Assembly: GCA_028875955.1 (NCBI GenBank)
Contig: JAGWTX010000163.1
Span: 1 to 6,001 of the forward strand
DNA: 6,001 nt
From: Bacteroidota bacterium
GTDB lineage: Bacteria; Bacteroidota; Bacteroidia; Chitinophagales; Chitinophagaceae
Direction: 5' to 3'
A program made the position numbers and the translations under genes. Of the stretch, positions 1 to 6,001 are shown piece after piece; the stretch's first letter is position 1, and every line of letters starts with the position of its first letter. The notes under the pieces were generated by a model. It had not been told where the DNA came from. It saw only the letters and a list, made by a program, of their open reading frames with translations, and made no database searches.

Positions 1-2294
1 TGGTGGATGGTAAAAAATTCTTTGGGGATGATCCGAAAATGGCGACCAGGAACCTGCCTCCGGATGTGATCGATAAGATCCAGGTTTTTGACGACCTGAG
101 CGACCAGAGTAAATTCTCCGGTTTTGATGACGGGAATCGTGTGAAGACGATCAACATCACCACCAAAAAAGACAAGCGCAAGGGCTATTTCGGAAAATTA
201 AACGTAGGTGCCGGAACTGCCGGAACCTATGATGAGAACCTGAGTGTGAACCGTTTCAATGGTGATGAGCAATTATCACTGGTTGCGCAGGCAAATGATA
301 TCAACAAGCAAAACTTTAACCAGCAAAGTCTTGGCGGTGGCCGTGGCGGCTTTGGTGGCGGCCGTGGCGGCGGAGGATTTGGTGGCGGTGGTGGTGGCGG
401 TGCTGCCAGTGGGATCACAACCATTGGTGCTGCGGGTTTGAACTATCGTTCGGCCTGGAGTAACAAAGTGGATGCTTATGGCAGTTATTTCTACAACAAT
501 TCGCATACGGCAGTTGATCAGTTGAGCCGGACACAAAACCTGGTGGCATCTGATTCCTCTACGTATAATGATGCCTCATCCAGTTCCATTTCCCGCGATG
601 AGAACCATCGGTTCAATTTCAATATTGAAGACAGGATCGATTCCAATAATTCACTGATTTTCCGTCCGAACATCACTTTCCAGTCATCTTCGCCCAGCAG
701 TTCCTCCTCTACCATTACAACCGGTGGCGATAAAGGGGTACTGGTGAACCAGTCAACCAGCAGAACCAATAGTTATAACAGTGGCTTTAATATCAGCGGT
801 GCCAATCTGCAGCTAAGACACAGGTTTGCCAAAAAATACCGCACCCTTTCACTGGATATGAATTTTTCCGCCAGCCAGAATGATGGGGACGGGTTCAATT
901 ATTCGGTGAACTCATTTTACAAACCCAGGATCAGTACGGATACCATCAACCAGTATTATACGGATACGGCAAAATCGCTCAGTTTCAGCCCAACGCTTTC
1001 CTATACGGAGCCGATCGCCAAGAACCAGGTTTTGGAGTTCCGTTATTCATATACGTATAACAACTCAACCAATATCAACAACACTTACCGTTTTGACAAT
1101 GGTAACCAGAAATTCAGCCGGTTTGACAGCTTATACAGTAACTCGTATAAGTTCACTTCCAATACCAGTAATGCCAATGTGAACTGGCGTTTGCAGGGTG
1201 CCAAATTCAATCTGAACCTGGGAACGGGTTTACAGTTCACAGACCTGAACAGCCTGAATACAACCAAGAATGTACTGGTTGCCAGGAACTATGTGAACTT
1301 CACCCCGCAACTGTTCTTTACCTATAACTATTCCAGGAGTAAATCGCTGAGGGTATTTTATACCGGAAGAACCGGGCAACCCAGCACCAATCAGTTACAG
1401 CCCATCACAACCACCACCGATTCCATCAATTTCCAGATCGGTAACCCGAACCTGCGTCCGCAGTTCACCCATAGTTTGCGGTTGTTGTATACCAATTTTG
1501 ATCCTTTTACCCAGCGTGTGATCTTTGCAACGATCAATGCAAGCATGACGGCCAATGATATCCAGAGCTCCATTACCCAGAACCCGAATGGCGGAAGAAC
1601 CACTACTTATGTGAACCTGGGCGGCACGTATAACCTGTCAGGATATTTCAATTATGGTTTCCCATTGAAGCATCCGAAGTCAAACCTCAACTTCAGGACC
1701 AATGTGAACTATGCACAGAACCAGTCATTGCTGGAAAACAAAAGCAATTACACCTATAATACAACATTGGGGGAGACCATCAGCTGGACAACCAACCTGA
1801 AACAGGGTTTTGACATGAACCTGAGTACGGCTTCCACCTATAATATCGCGCGTAACTCCTTGCAGAGTTCTCAAAACCTGAATTATTATACACAGGTACT
1901 CTCAGCCGAGTTTACCTATTACAATACCAAGGGGCTGATCATAGCGAGTGAGTTTGATTATACCTATAATGGCAACCGTGCAGCAGGGTACAATACCAGT
2001 GTACCTTTGTGGACACCTTCCATTGCCTATCAGTTCCTGAAAAACAAAGCCGGTGAATTCAGGTTAAGCTGCTTTGATGTGCTGAATCAGAACCAGTCCA
2101 GTACCCGTACGATCAATTCCGCACAGATCATTGATACCAGAACCAATACCCTGACCCGCTATTTCATGCTCACCTTTACCTATAACCTGCGGAATTTTGC
2201 CGGGCAACAGCAGAATATGCCGGGGATGATGCGGGGGATGTTTGGTGGCGGAAGACCGGGTGGTGGATTCGGTGGCATGCGCAGGGGTGGATAG
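1..2294 (+). CDS. TonB-receptor-like outer membrane beta-barrel protein, 3' part (5' truncated)
   Basis: The reading frame is open from the left edge, with 763 complete codons visible and a TAG stop at 2292-2294. The first visible residues (VDGKKFFGDDPKMATRNLPP, then a V/I-rich stretch with DKIQVFDDLSDQ) look like the end of a TonB-receptor plug, so the GTG at position 3 is an internal Val codon and the true start lies outside the window. An N-terminal signal peptide and a carboxypeptidase-like domain would be expected upstream but are not seen. From about residue 60 the protein is a long run of alternating aromatic/polar strands rich in Asn, Ser, Thr and Tyr, typical of a large outer-membrane barrel. 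The last strand-like stretch is YFMLTFTYNLRNF, near 2160-2198. Residues 111-133 are almost pure Gly, and the last 29 residues form a Gln/Met/Gly/Arg tail. The family is usually labelled outer membrane beta-barrel protein or TonB-dependent receptor. The substrate cannot be read from sequence, and no SusD-like partner follows. Confidence 0.88.
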   Translation, partial: VDGKKFFGDDPKMATRNLPPDVIDKIQVFDDLSDQSKFSGFDDGNRVKTINITTKKDKRKGYFGKLNVGAGTAGTYDENLSVNRFNGDEQLSLVAQANDINKQNFNQQSLGGGRGGFGGGRGGGGFGGGGGGGAASGITTIGAAGLNYRSAWSNKVDAYGSYFYNNSHTAVDQLSRTQNLVASDSSTYNDASSSSISRDENHRFNFNIEDRIDSNNSLIFRPNITFQSSSPSSSSSTITTGGDKGVLVNQSTSRTNSYNSGFNISGANLQLRHRFAKKYRTLSLDMNFSASQNDGDGFNYSVNSFYKPRISTDTINQYYTDTAKSLSFSPTLSYTEPIAKNQVLEFRYSYTYNNSTNINNTYRFDNGNQKFSRFDSLYSNSYKFTSNTSNANVNWRLQGAKFNLNLGTGLQFTDLNSLNTTKNVLVARNYVNFTPQLFFTYNYSRSKSLRVFYTGRTGQPSTNQLQPITTTTDSINFQIGNPNLRPQFTHSLRLLYTNFDPFTQRVIFATINASMTANDIQSSITQNPNGGRTTTYVNLGGTYNLSGYFNYGFPLKHPKSNLNFRTNVNYAQNQSLLENKSNYTYNTTLGETISWTTNLKQGFDMNLSTASTYNIARNSLQSSQNLNYYTQVLSAEFTYYNTKGLIIASEFDYTYNGNRAAGYNTSVPLWTPSIAYQFLKNKAGEFRLSCFDVLNQNQSSTRTINSAQIIDTRTNTLTRYFMLTFTYNLRNFAGQQQNMPGMMRGMFGGGRPGGGFGGMRRGG
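333..401 (+). repeat. Gly-codon-rich low-complexity repeat inside the barrel gene
   Basis: About 69 bases of imperfect GGC/GGT/GGA repeats, broken by CGT (Arg) and TTT (Phe), encode residues 111-133 of the visible barrel protein in the pattern GGGRGGFGGG. It lies just after the plug-like region, where the first barrel strands begin, so it is probably a flexible loop or linker. Runs of this kind can change length by slippage in steps of three bases without breaking the frame. The long Pro-rich frame on the opposite strand here is only the complement of this repeat. Confidence 0.8.
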
Positions 2295-2348
2295 TAACCA
2301 TAATACAGCAGACTAAACTATGCGAGACATATCCAGGTATCTACTGGG

Positions 2349-2375
2349 GCCGTTCAAATTTTGAACGGCTTTTTT
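2349..2375 (+). terminator. Rho-independent terminator after the barrel gene
   Basis: A perfect 9-bp inverted repeat, GCCGTTCAA (2349-2357) and TTGAACGGC (2361-2369), encloses a 3-base loop and is followed directly by six T residues (2370-2375). It lies 55 bases after the barrel stop codon and well before the leader of the arginine operon, so it separates the two transcription units. Confidence 0.88.
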
Positions 2376-2420
2376 CTTGCCAGGGGCTTAAGTATTTCTT
2401 AACCTTTCTTTTAAAAAAAA

Positions 2421-2453
2421 TTAGGCTGATTTCTTCAAACTGTTATACTTTTA
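2421..2453 (+). promoter_or_regulatory. Possible Bacteroidota-type promoter for the arg operon
   Basis: The AT-rich stretch 2385-2487 lies between the upstream terminator and the leader reading frame, so a promoter is expected here. The best match to the Bacteroidota -7 element TAnnTTTG is TACTTTTA at 2446-2453, with seven of eight consensus positions satisfied. A weak TTAG at 2421-2424 could stand for the -33 TTTG, with a 21-base spacer. A run of eight A residues (2413-2420) just upstream could help as an UP-like element. Such motifs are common by chance in AT-rich DNA. Transcription would start near 2458-2462, giving a leader of roughly 240 bases before the GNAT gene. Confidence 0.3.
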
Positions 2454-2487
2454 CAAAATTATTCTAAGAAAACTTAGACATATATCA

Positions 2488-2598
2488 GTGAAACACACAC
2501 TTACACATATTAATTTTTATTCAGCCCCCAAAGCTGAACCGCTGGCTAACGGTGTAATCCCGTGTAGCTTCCTCCCGCGACCTCGACGTGGTTGCTGA
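2488..2598 (+). CDS. Putative arginine-operon leader peptide (36 aa)
   Basis: A GTG at 2488-2490 opens a frame of 36 codons ending at TGA 2596-2598. The peptide begins MKHTLTHINFYS, has an Ala/Pro-rich middle (PKAEPLANGVIP) and ends FLPRPRRGC. Three Arg codons (CGA 2578, CGA 2584, CGT 2587) fall within four positions of each other, next to two Pro codons and only three codons from the stop. The frame lies directly ahead of an arginine biosynthesis operon, in the position of an attenuation leader, where scarce arginyl-tRNA would stall the ribosome at the Arg cluster. The stop lies inside the first arm of two alternative hairpins, as coupling of translation to RNA folding would need. No ATG is available in this frame after the upstream stop at 2422-2424, and no Shine-Dalgarno site is seen, which is common in this phylum. 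Its function is inferred from position and composition; it could still be a chance open frame. Confidence 0.55.
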   Translation: MKHTLTHINFYSAPKAEPLANGVIPCSFLPRPRRGC

Positions 2599-2633
2599 TA
2601 GGACGAGCAACTGGCACTTGCCCCTATCAGTGG
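2588..2633 (+). promoter_or_regulatory. Mutually exclusive RNA hairpins in the arg leader
   Basis: Two helices share the same 5' arm. Helix A pairs GTTGCT (2591-2596) with AGCAAC (2606-2611) around a 9-base loop. Helix B pairs CTGATAGG (2595-2602) with CCTATCAG (2623-2630) and can extend by three wobble pairs to 2592/2633. Inside helix B a small GCAA/TTGC stem (2607-2610 with 2618-2621) can also form. Because A and B both use 2592-2596, only one can exist at a time. That shared arm begins two bases after the last Arg codon of the leader frame and includes its stop codon, so a ribosome stalled on the Arg codons would cover it. A further hairpin, TTCAGC/GCTGAA (2520-2525 with 2533-2538), lies upstream within the leader frame. 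The pairings are seen in the sequence; the switching role is inference. Confidence 0.45.
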
Positions 2634-2655
2634 AAATTCTCCCGGAATTGATTTA

Positions 2656-2680
2656 AAAACACAGCCGTGTTTTCTCTTTT
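2656..2680 (+). terminator. Terminator-like hairpin (possible attenuator) before the GNAT gene
   Basis: AAAACAC (2656-2662) and GTGTTTT (2667-2673) form a 7-bp stem with an AGCC loop, followed by CTCTTTT, so the 3' side is a T-rich tract broken by two C residues. It lies between the leader frame and the GNAT gene, where an attenuator would be. The stem is AT-rich and so weaker than the terminator at 2349-2375. The stretch AAACAC at 2491-2496, at the start of the leader frame, could pair with GTGTTT here as a competing structure. It could instead act on translation, or be incidental. Confidence 0.38.
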
Positions 2681-2702
2681 CACAATTATTAATACTGACA
2701 AG

Positions 2703-3416
2703 TTGGAAGATAAGATTATTGTTCGTGTAGCGAATGGTGGAGACACTCATTACGCACAAACCATAACAAACGAAATGGAGGCTTCAGCAAAAGCCCGCGG
2801 AACCGGTATTGCCAAACGCAGTCCCGAATACGTTGCCCGTAAAATGGAGGAAGGGAAAGCCGTGATCGCGGTTATGCCGGATGGTACCTGGGTGGGGTTT
2901 TGTTATATTGAAGTGTGGGGTCATGAATCCTTTGTGGCCAACAGTGGTTTGATCGTAGCACCTGAATTCAGAAAAAGCGGCATTGCCAAAAAAATCAAAC
3001 AGCGGATCTTCAACCTGTCAAGAGAGAAGTATCCGAATTCAAAAATATTTGGACTGACCACCGGTCTGGCAGTGATGAAGATCAACAGCGATCTGGGTTA
3101 TGAGCCCGTTACCTATAGTGAATTAACCGATGATGAGGAATTCTGGGCAGGCTGTAAAAGCTGTGTGAATTACGATATCCTGATGAGCAAGGATAGAAAG
3201 AATTGCATGTGTACGGCCATGTTATACGATCCGGCTGATCACCAGGAGCCCAAACAGACTTCTAAGGATTTCAGAGAAAAATCAAAGATCTACGAAAGAT
3301 TCATGAAGATCAAACAAAGCCGTCTGTTACGATGGTTCCGGAAAAAAGAAGGTGGAAACGGCGGTGCTGCTCCCATCAAATCCAAATCTTTTTTTCAAAT
3401 CTTCTTCCATCTTTAA
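2703..3416 (+). CDS. GNAT N-acyltransferase of the arginine operon (probable N-acylglutamate synthase)
   Basis: This 237-residue protein has the GNAT fold's acyl-CoA binding signature around residues 80-98 (NSGLIVAPEFRKSGIAKKI, an R-x-x-G-x-A type loop), preceded by the strand WVGFCYIEVW and followed by KIFGLTTGLAVMKINSDLGY. Residues 151-170 hold four cysteines in the pattern CxxC-x13-CxC, a possible metal site. The last 60 residues are basic and look less ordered. The likely role is acylation of glutamate with acetyl-CoA or succinyl-CoA in the first step of arginine synthesis, inferred from its place ahead of argG and argC. Bacteroides is known to use succinylated intermediates, so the acyl group is open. 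The start is set at TTG 2703, which gives MEDKIIVRVA, a compact beginning just before the first strand. The in-frame GTG at 2667 adds 12 residues but lies within the terminator-like hairpin. There is no ATG before the conserved part. The product assignment is good at family level and moderate for substrate. Confidence 0.8.
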   Translation: MEDKIIVRVANGGDTHYAQTITNEMEASAKARGTGIAKRSPEYVARKMEEGKAVIAVMPDGTWVGFCYIEVWGHESFVANSGLIVAPEFRKSGIAKKIKQRIFNLSREKYPNSKIFGLTTGLAVMKINSDLGYEPVTYSELTDDEEFWAGCKSCVNYDILMSKDRKNCMCTAMLYDPADHQEPKQTSKDFREKSKIYERFMKIKQSRLLRWFRKKEGGNGGAAPIKSKSFFQIFFHL

Positions 3417-3479
3417 AAACCTATTTCCCAGCAGACAGACAAGCCCTTCGGGGATTGAAATCGCAAACAGACAATAACC

Positions 3480-4733
3480 ATGGAACAGCAACAGGACAAC
3501 AACACAGCAACCAACCCATCAGGAGCAACAGCAAAAGCAGGGGATATTGTGGTATTAGGATTTAGTGGCGGGCTCGACACTTCCTATTGTGTAAAATATC
3601 TGACAGATGACAGGGGCTTTCAGGTGCACAGCGTAATCGTGAATACCGGCGGGTTCAGCGATGCAGAACTGGCGCAGATCGAAAAACATGCCTATGCATT
3701 GGGTGTCAGTTCACATACGACCGTTAATGCAGTGAAATCCTATTATGACAGTATCATCAAATACCTGATCTACGGCAATGTTTTAAAGAATAATACCTAC
3801 CCCTTAAGTGTCAGTGCAGAAAGACTCAGTCAGGCCTTACATATTGCCGAACATGCCAGGAAAATGAACGCCAAAGCAGTGGTTCATGGTAGTACCGGAG
3901 CGGGTAATGACCAGGTTCGTTTTGATATGATCTTCAATATCATGATACCCGGTGTGGAGATCATCACTCCCATCCGCGACCTGCAATTAAGCCGGGAAGC
4001 GGAGATCGCTTACCTGAAGCAAAAAGGGGTTGCCATGAATTTTGAAAAAGCCGCATACTCCATCAACAAGGGTTTGTGGGGAACCAGCGTGGGTGGTAAA
4101 GAAACCCTGCAGTCAAAAGGGATCCTGCCGGAAGAAGCCTGGCCCACACAGGTAACCAAAACAGAAGCCGAAGAGGTAAAACTTCATTTTGAAAAAGGAG
4201 AATTGCGATCTGTAAATGACCAGGTATTTGAACACCCGGCACAGGCCATTCAATACCTGCAAACCCTGGCAGGTCCTTTTGGAATCGGCAGGGATATCCA
4301 TGTGGGCGATACCATCATCGGCATCAAGGGCCGGGTAGGTTTTGAAGCGGCAGCGCCCATGGTGATCCTAAAAGCGCACCATGCATTGGAGAAACATGTG
4401 CTTACCAAATGGCAGTTGGGCTGGAAAGACCAGCTGGCACAATTTTATGGAAACTGGTTGCATGAAGGACAGATCCTGGATCCGGTGATGCGCGATATTG
4501 AAGCCTATCTGGAAAGTTCACAGGAACAGGTTACCGGGGATGTGTTTGTACAACTGTTGCCCTATCGATTCCAGGTGATCGGTATTCAATCGCCTTTTGA
4601 CCTGATGAGCAGTAAATTTGGAAAATATGGCGAGATGAATACCGGTTGGTCCGGACAGGACGTAAGAGGTTTCTCAAAAATATTCGGTAACCAGACGGCT
4701 ATTTATCATAATGTCAAATCATCCCAGCAATAA
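3480..4733 (+). CDS. argG: Argininosuccinate synthase
   Basis: ArgG joins citrulline and aspartate using ATP to form argininosuccinate, the penultimate step of arginine synthesis, in the cytoplasm. The 417-residue product has the ATP-binding PP-loop SGGLDTS at residues 29-35, a citrulline-site YPLS at 107-110, and the signature HGSTGAGNDQVRFD at 136-149. The later stretch INKGLWGTSVGGKET and the C-terminal MNTGWSGQDVRGFSKIFG complete a full-length enzyme. The start ATG 3480 leaves about 22 residues rich in Gln, Asn, Thr and Ala before the first strand, longer than usual for the family. There is no later in-frame ATG near the PP-loop, and the only nearby alternative is a GTG at 3549. A 63-base gap separates it from the GNAT gene, with only a short CCC-TTC-GGG hairpin and no convincing terminator. 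Its last 23 bases overlap the cupin gene in another frame, which points to coupled translation. Confidence 0.96.
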   Translation: MEQQQDNNTATNPSGATAKAGDIVVLGFSGGLDTSYCVKYLTDDRGFQVHSVIVNTGGFSDAELAQIEKHAYALGVSSHTTVNAVKSYYDSIIKYLIYGNVLKNNTYPLSVSAERLSQALHIAEHARKMNAKAVVHGSTGAGNDQVRFDMIFNIMIPGVEIITPIRDLQLSREAEIAYLKQKGVAMNFEKAAYSINKGLWGTSVGGKETLQSKGILPEEAWPTQVTKTEAEEVKLHFEKGELRSVNDQVFEHPAQAIQYLQTLAGPFGIGRDIHVGDTIIGIKGRVGFEAAAPMVILKAHHALEKHVLTKWQLGWKDQLAQFYGNWLHEGQILDPVMRDIEAYLESSQEQVTGDVFVQLLPYRFQVIGIQSPFDLMSSKFGKYGEMNTGWSGQDVRGFSKIFGNQTAIYHNVKSSQQ

Positions 4734-5091
4734 AGTCATATCGGTACAACAACCCCTTCAGCATGATTTTTGGGGGCAGCATTGTGAAAGCAATACTTTA
4801 CTGGATGAGGCAAGCCTATGCATCAAGCAGGAAAGGATGCCACCCGGCACGGCAGAACAGTTGCATTATCATCAACAGGCACAGCAATTCTTTTTTATCC
4901 TTAACGGGCTGGCGAAATTTGAGATAGAGGGAGAATCCTATCTGGTTTCAGCAAAAGAGGGTATCCAGATACGGCCGGGACAGGTTCACAGGATTGTGAA
5001 TGCGGGTGAATCCTCACTTGAATTTATACTGGCTTCGCAACCTTCTGTGAAACATGACAGGCACCTGAAGGATGCGGATACAAATCCCTAA
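4711..5091 (+). CDS. Small single-domain cupin protein
   Basis: This 126-residue protein is a single cupin barrel. Motif 1 reads G46-x5-H52-Y-H54-x4-Q59-x6-G66, and motif 2 reads RPGQVHRIVN, with P89, G90, H93 and N97. Three of the usual four metal ligands (H52, H54, H93) are present, but the expected Glu is Gln (Q59). There is no signal peptide, so it is probably cytoplasmic. The ATG at 4711 overlaps the argG 3' end by 23 bases, and its TAA shares one base with the argC start, so it appears translated as part of the arginine operon. Cupins range from metal enzymes (dioxygenases, isomerases) to small-ligand sensors. The specific reaction cannot be read from sequence, and no arginine-pathway step obviously needs it. 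The family call is firm; the function is unknown. Confidence 0.85.
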   Translation: MSNHPSNKVISVQQPLQHDFWGQHCESNTLLDEASLCIKQERMPPGTAEQLHYHQQAQQFFFILNGLAKFEIEGESYLVSAKEGIQIRPGQVHRIVNAGESSLEFILASQPSVKHDRHLKDADTNP

Positions 5092-6001
5092 TGAACATGA
5101 CAAATACAAATACAAAAGAGCAATCCATCCAGGATCAGAAGGCAACCAAAAAGGTTCGTGCAGGAATCATCGGCGGTGCAGGATATACCGGAGGGGAGAT
5201 GATCCGTTTACTGATCCATCATCCCGATGTGGAACTCGTTTCTGTGGTGAGCAGCAGTAATGCAGGTAACCCGGTGAGCAAGGTACACGGGGATCTGACG
5301 GGTGAAACGGATCTGCGGTTTGCAGAAAAAATGGAGGAAGCGATTGATGTCTGTTTTCTCTGCGTAGGACATGGGGATGCCAGAAATTTTTTATCAGCCA
5401 ATACCCTGCCTGAAAATAGCCGGATAATTGATTTGTCGCAGGATTTTCGGTTAACAGAAAAATCAACCCTTTCCGGAAAAACCTTTGTATACGGTCTGCC
5501 GGAATTGAACAGGGAGACCATCCGTTCTGCAAAATACATTGCCAACCCGGGTTGTTTTGCAACCGCCATCCAGCTCGGATTATTGCCCCTGGCCAAAGCA
5601 GGTATCCTGGGTGATGTATACACAACCGGGATTACCGGGTCAACGGGCGCAGGGCAGGGTTTGAGCCAGACCTCACATTTCAGCTGGAGGGCAAACAATA
5701 TTCAGGCATATAAATCATTACAGCACCAGCATCTGCACGAAATATTACAAAGCCTTCGGCAATTGCAGGGCAACGATGGCATGTATGTGCACTTTGTACC
5801 CTGGCGGGGTGATTTTACAAGAGGTATTTATATCAGTTCAGTCATTGATTGCGGTCTTCCGCTGGATGAGATCAGACAGTTATACCAGCAGTTTTATGAC
5901 GGTCAGCCATTTACACATGTGAGTGATGCGATGATAGATTTGAAACAGGTGGTGAATACCAACAAATGCCTGATCTATCTGGAAAAACAGGGATCAAAAA
6001 T
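5091..6001 (+). CDS. argC: N-acetyl(or succinyl)-gamma-glutamyl-phosphate reductase, 3' truncated by window
   Basis: ArgC reduces N-acyl-gamma-glutamyl phosphate to the semialdehyde with NADPH, the third step of the acylated branch of arginine synthesis. The frame starts at ATG 5091, sharing the last A of the cupin stop, and stays open to the right edge with 303 codons visible. The NADP-binding loop AGIIGGAGYTGGE covers residues 24-36. The catalytic Cys is C155 in ANPGCFATA. GSTGAGQG follows at 183-190, and the active-site His region is HQHLHEI at 212-218, where many homologues have HRH. About 20 polar residues (rich in Thr, Asn, Gln and Lys) precede the first strand; an alternative ATG at 5097 would shorten this by two residues only. 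Only the last part of the C-terminal domain should be missing. Acetyl versus succinyl substrate is not decided by this sequence. Confidence 0.95.
   Translation, partial: MNMTNTNTKEQSIQDQKATKKVRAGIIGGAGYTGGEMIRLLIHHPDVELVSVVSSSNAGNPVSKVHGDLTGETDLRFAEKMEEAIDVCFLCVGHGDARNFLSANTLPENSRIIDLSQDFRLTEKSTLSGKTFVYGLPELNRETIRSAKYIANPGCFATAIQLGLLPLAKAGILGDVYTTGITGSTGAGQGLSQTSHFSWRANNIQAYKSLQHQHLHEILQSLRQLQGNDGMYVHFVPWRGDFTRGIYISSVIDCGLPLDEIRQLYQQFYDGQPFTHVSDAMIDLKQVVNTNKCLIYLEKQGSK

Noticed and set aside
3..5. GTG as the start of the barrel gene.
   Set aside because: The protein begins in the middle of a plug-like domain, so this is an internal Val codon of a gene cut by the window edge.
227..536. Pro-rich and Ala/Thr-rich frames around the Gly-rich repeat.
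   Set aside because: They are alternative readings of the GGC/GGT repeat inside the barrel gene.
2549..2582. Partial likeness to the cobalamin riboswitch core (CGGTGTAATCCCG, then AGCT and CCCGCGAC).
   Set aside because: The conserved GGGAA upstream element and the 3' B12 box are not found, the region is too short for the full aptamer, and the downstream genes have no cobalamin link. The same bases are explained by the leader reading frame.
2520..2650. tRNA, 6S, SRP or tmRNA gene in the GC-richer part of the leader.
   Set aside because: I found no T-loop, acceptor stem or other conserved core of these RNAs on either strand.
2517..2759. Minus-strand open frame of 80 codons across the leader region.
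   Set aside because: It runs antisense to the leader and the GNAT start, has low-complexity composition, and resembles no family I know. It is explained as the complement of the leader frame.
3417..3479. Terminator or separate promoter between the GNAT gene and argG.
   Set aside because: Only a 3-bp CCC/GGG stem with no T run is present, and no convincing promoter boxes; co-transcription is simpler.
5167..5698. Two long minus-strand open frames.
   Set aside because: Both lie entirely within argC, whose frame shows clear catalytic motifs; they are rich in Pro, Arg and Ser, as expected for antisense shadows.

Overview
The window looks like the chromosome of a member of the Bacteroidota, probably close to the Chitinophagaceae. 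This rests on the TonB-receptor-like outer-membrane barrel protein with Gly-rich segments, the Bacteroidota-type GNAT/ArgG/ArgC arginine genes, the lack of clear Shine-Dalgarno sites, and AT-rich intergenic DNA around genes of moderate GC. The placement is from protein character only; no database search was run.

Layout: (1) Bases 1-2294 hold the 3' part of a large outer-membrane beta-barrel gene, entering from outside the window and ending in a Gly/Met-rich tail. A good intrinsic terminator at 2349-2375 closes that unit. (2) Bases 2376-2702 hold no large gene. They appear to be the promoter and 5' leader of the next operon. The leader carries a 36-codon reading frame (2488-2598) ending in a Pro/Arg cluster (PRPRRGC, stop), two mutually exclusive hairpins just after the Arg codons, and a terminator-like hairpin (2656-2680). 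(3) Bases 2703-6001 hold a same-strand arginine biosynthesis operon: a GNAT acyltransferase, argG (argininosuccinate synthase), a small cupin protein overlapping the end of argG, and argC (N-acyl-gamma-glutamyl-phosphate reductase), which overlaps the cupin stop by one base and runs off the right edge.

How the genes fit together: the GNAT protein is the likely first-step N-acylglutamate synthase, ArgC carries out the third step of the acylated branch, and ArgG makes argininosuccinate from citrulline and aspartate. The remaining steps are probably encoded beyond 6001. The leader frame with clustered Arg codons suggests that ribosome progress, and so arginyl-tRNA supply, controls the operon. 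This leader and the cupin inside the operon are the least expected parts of the window.
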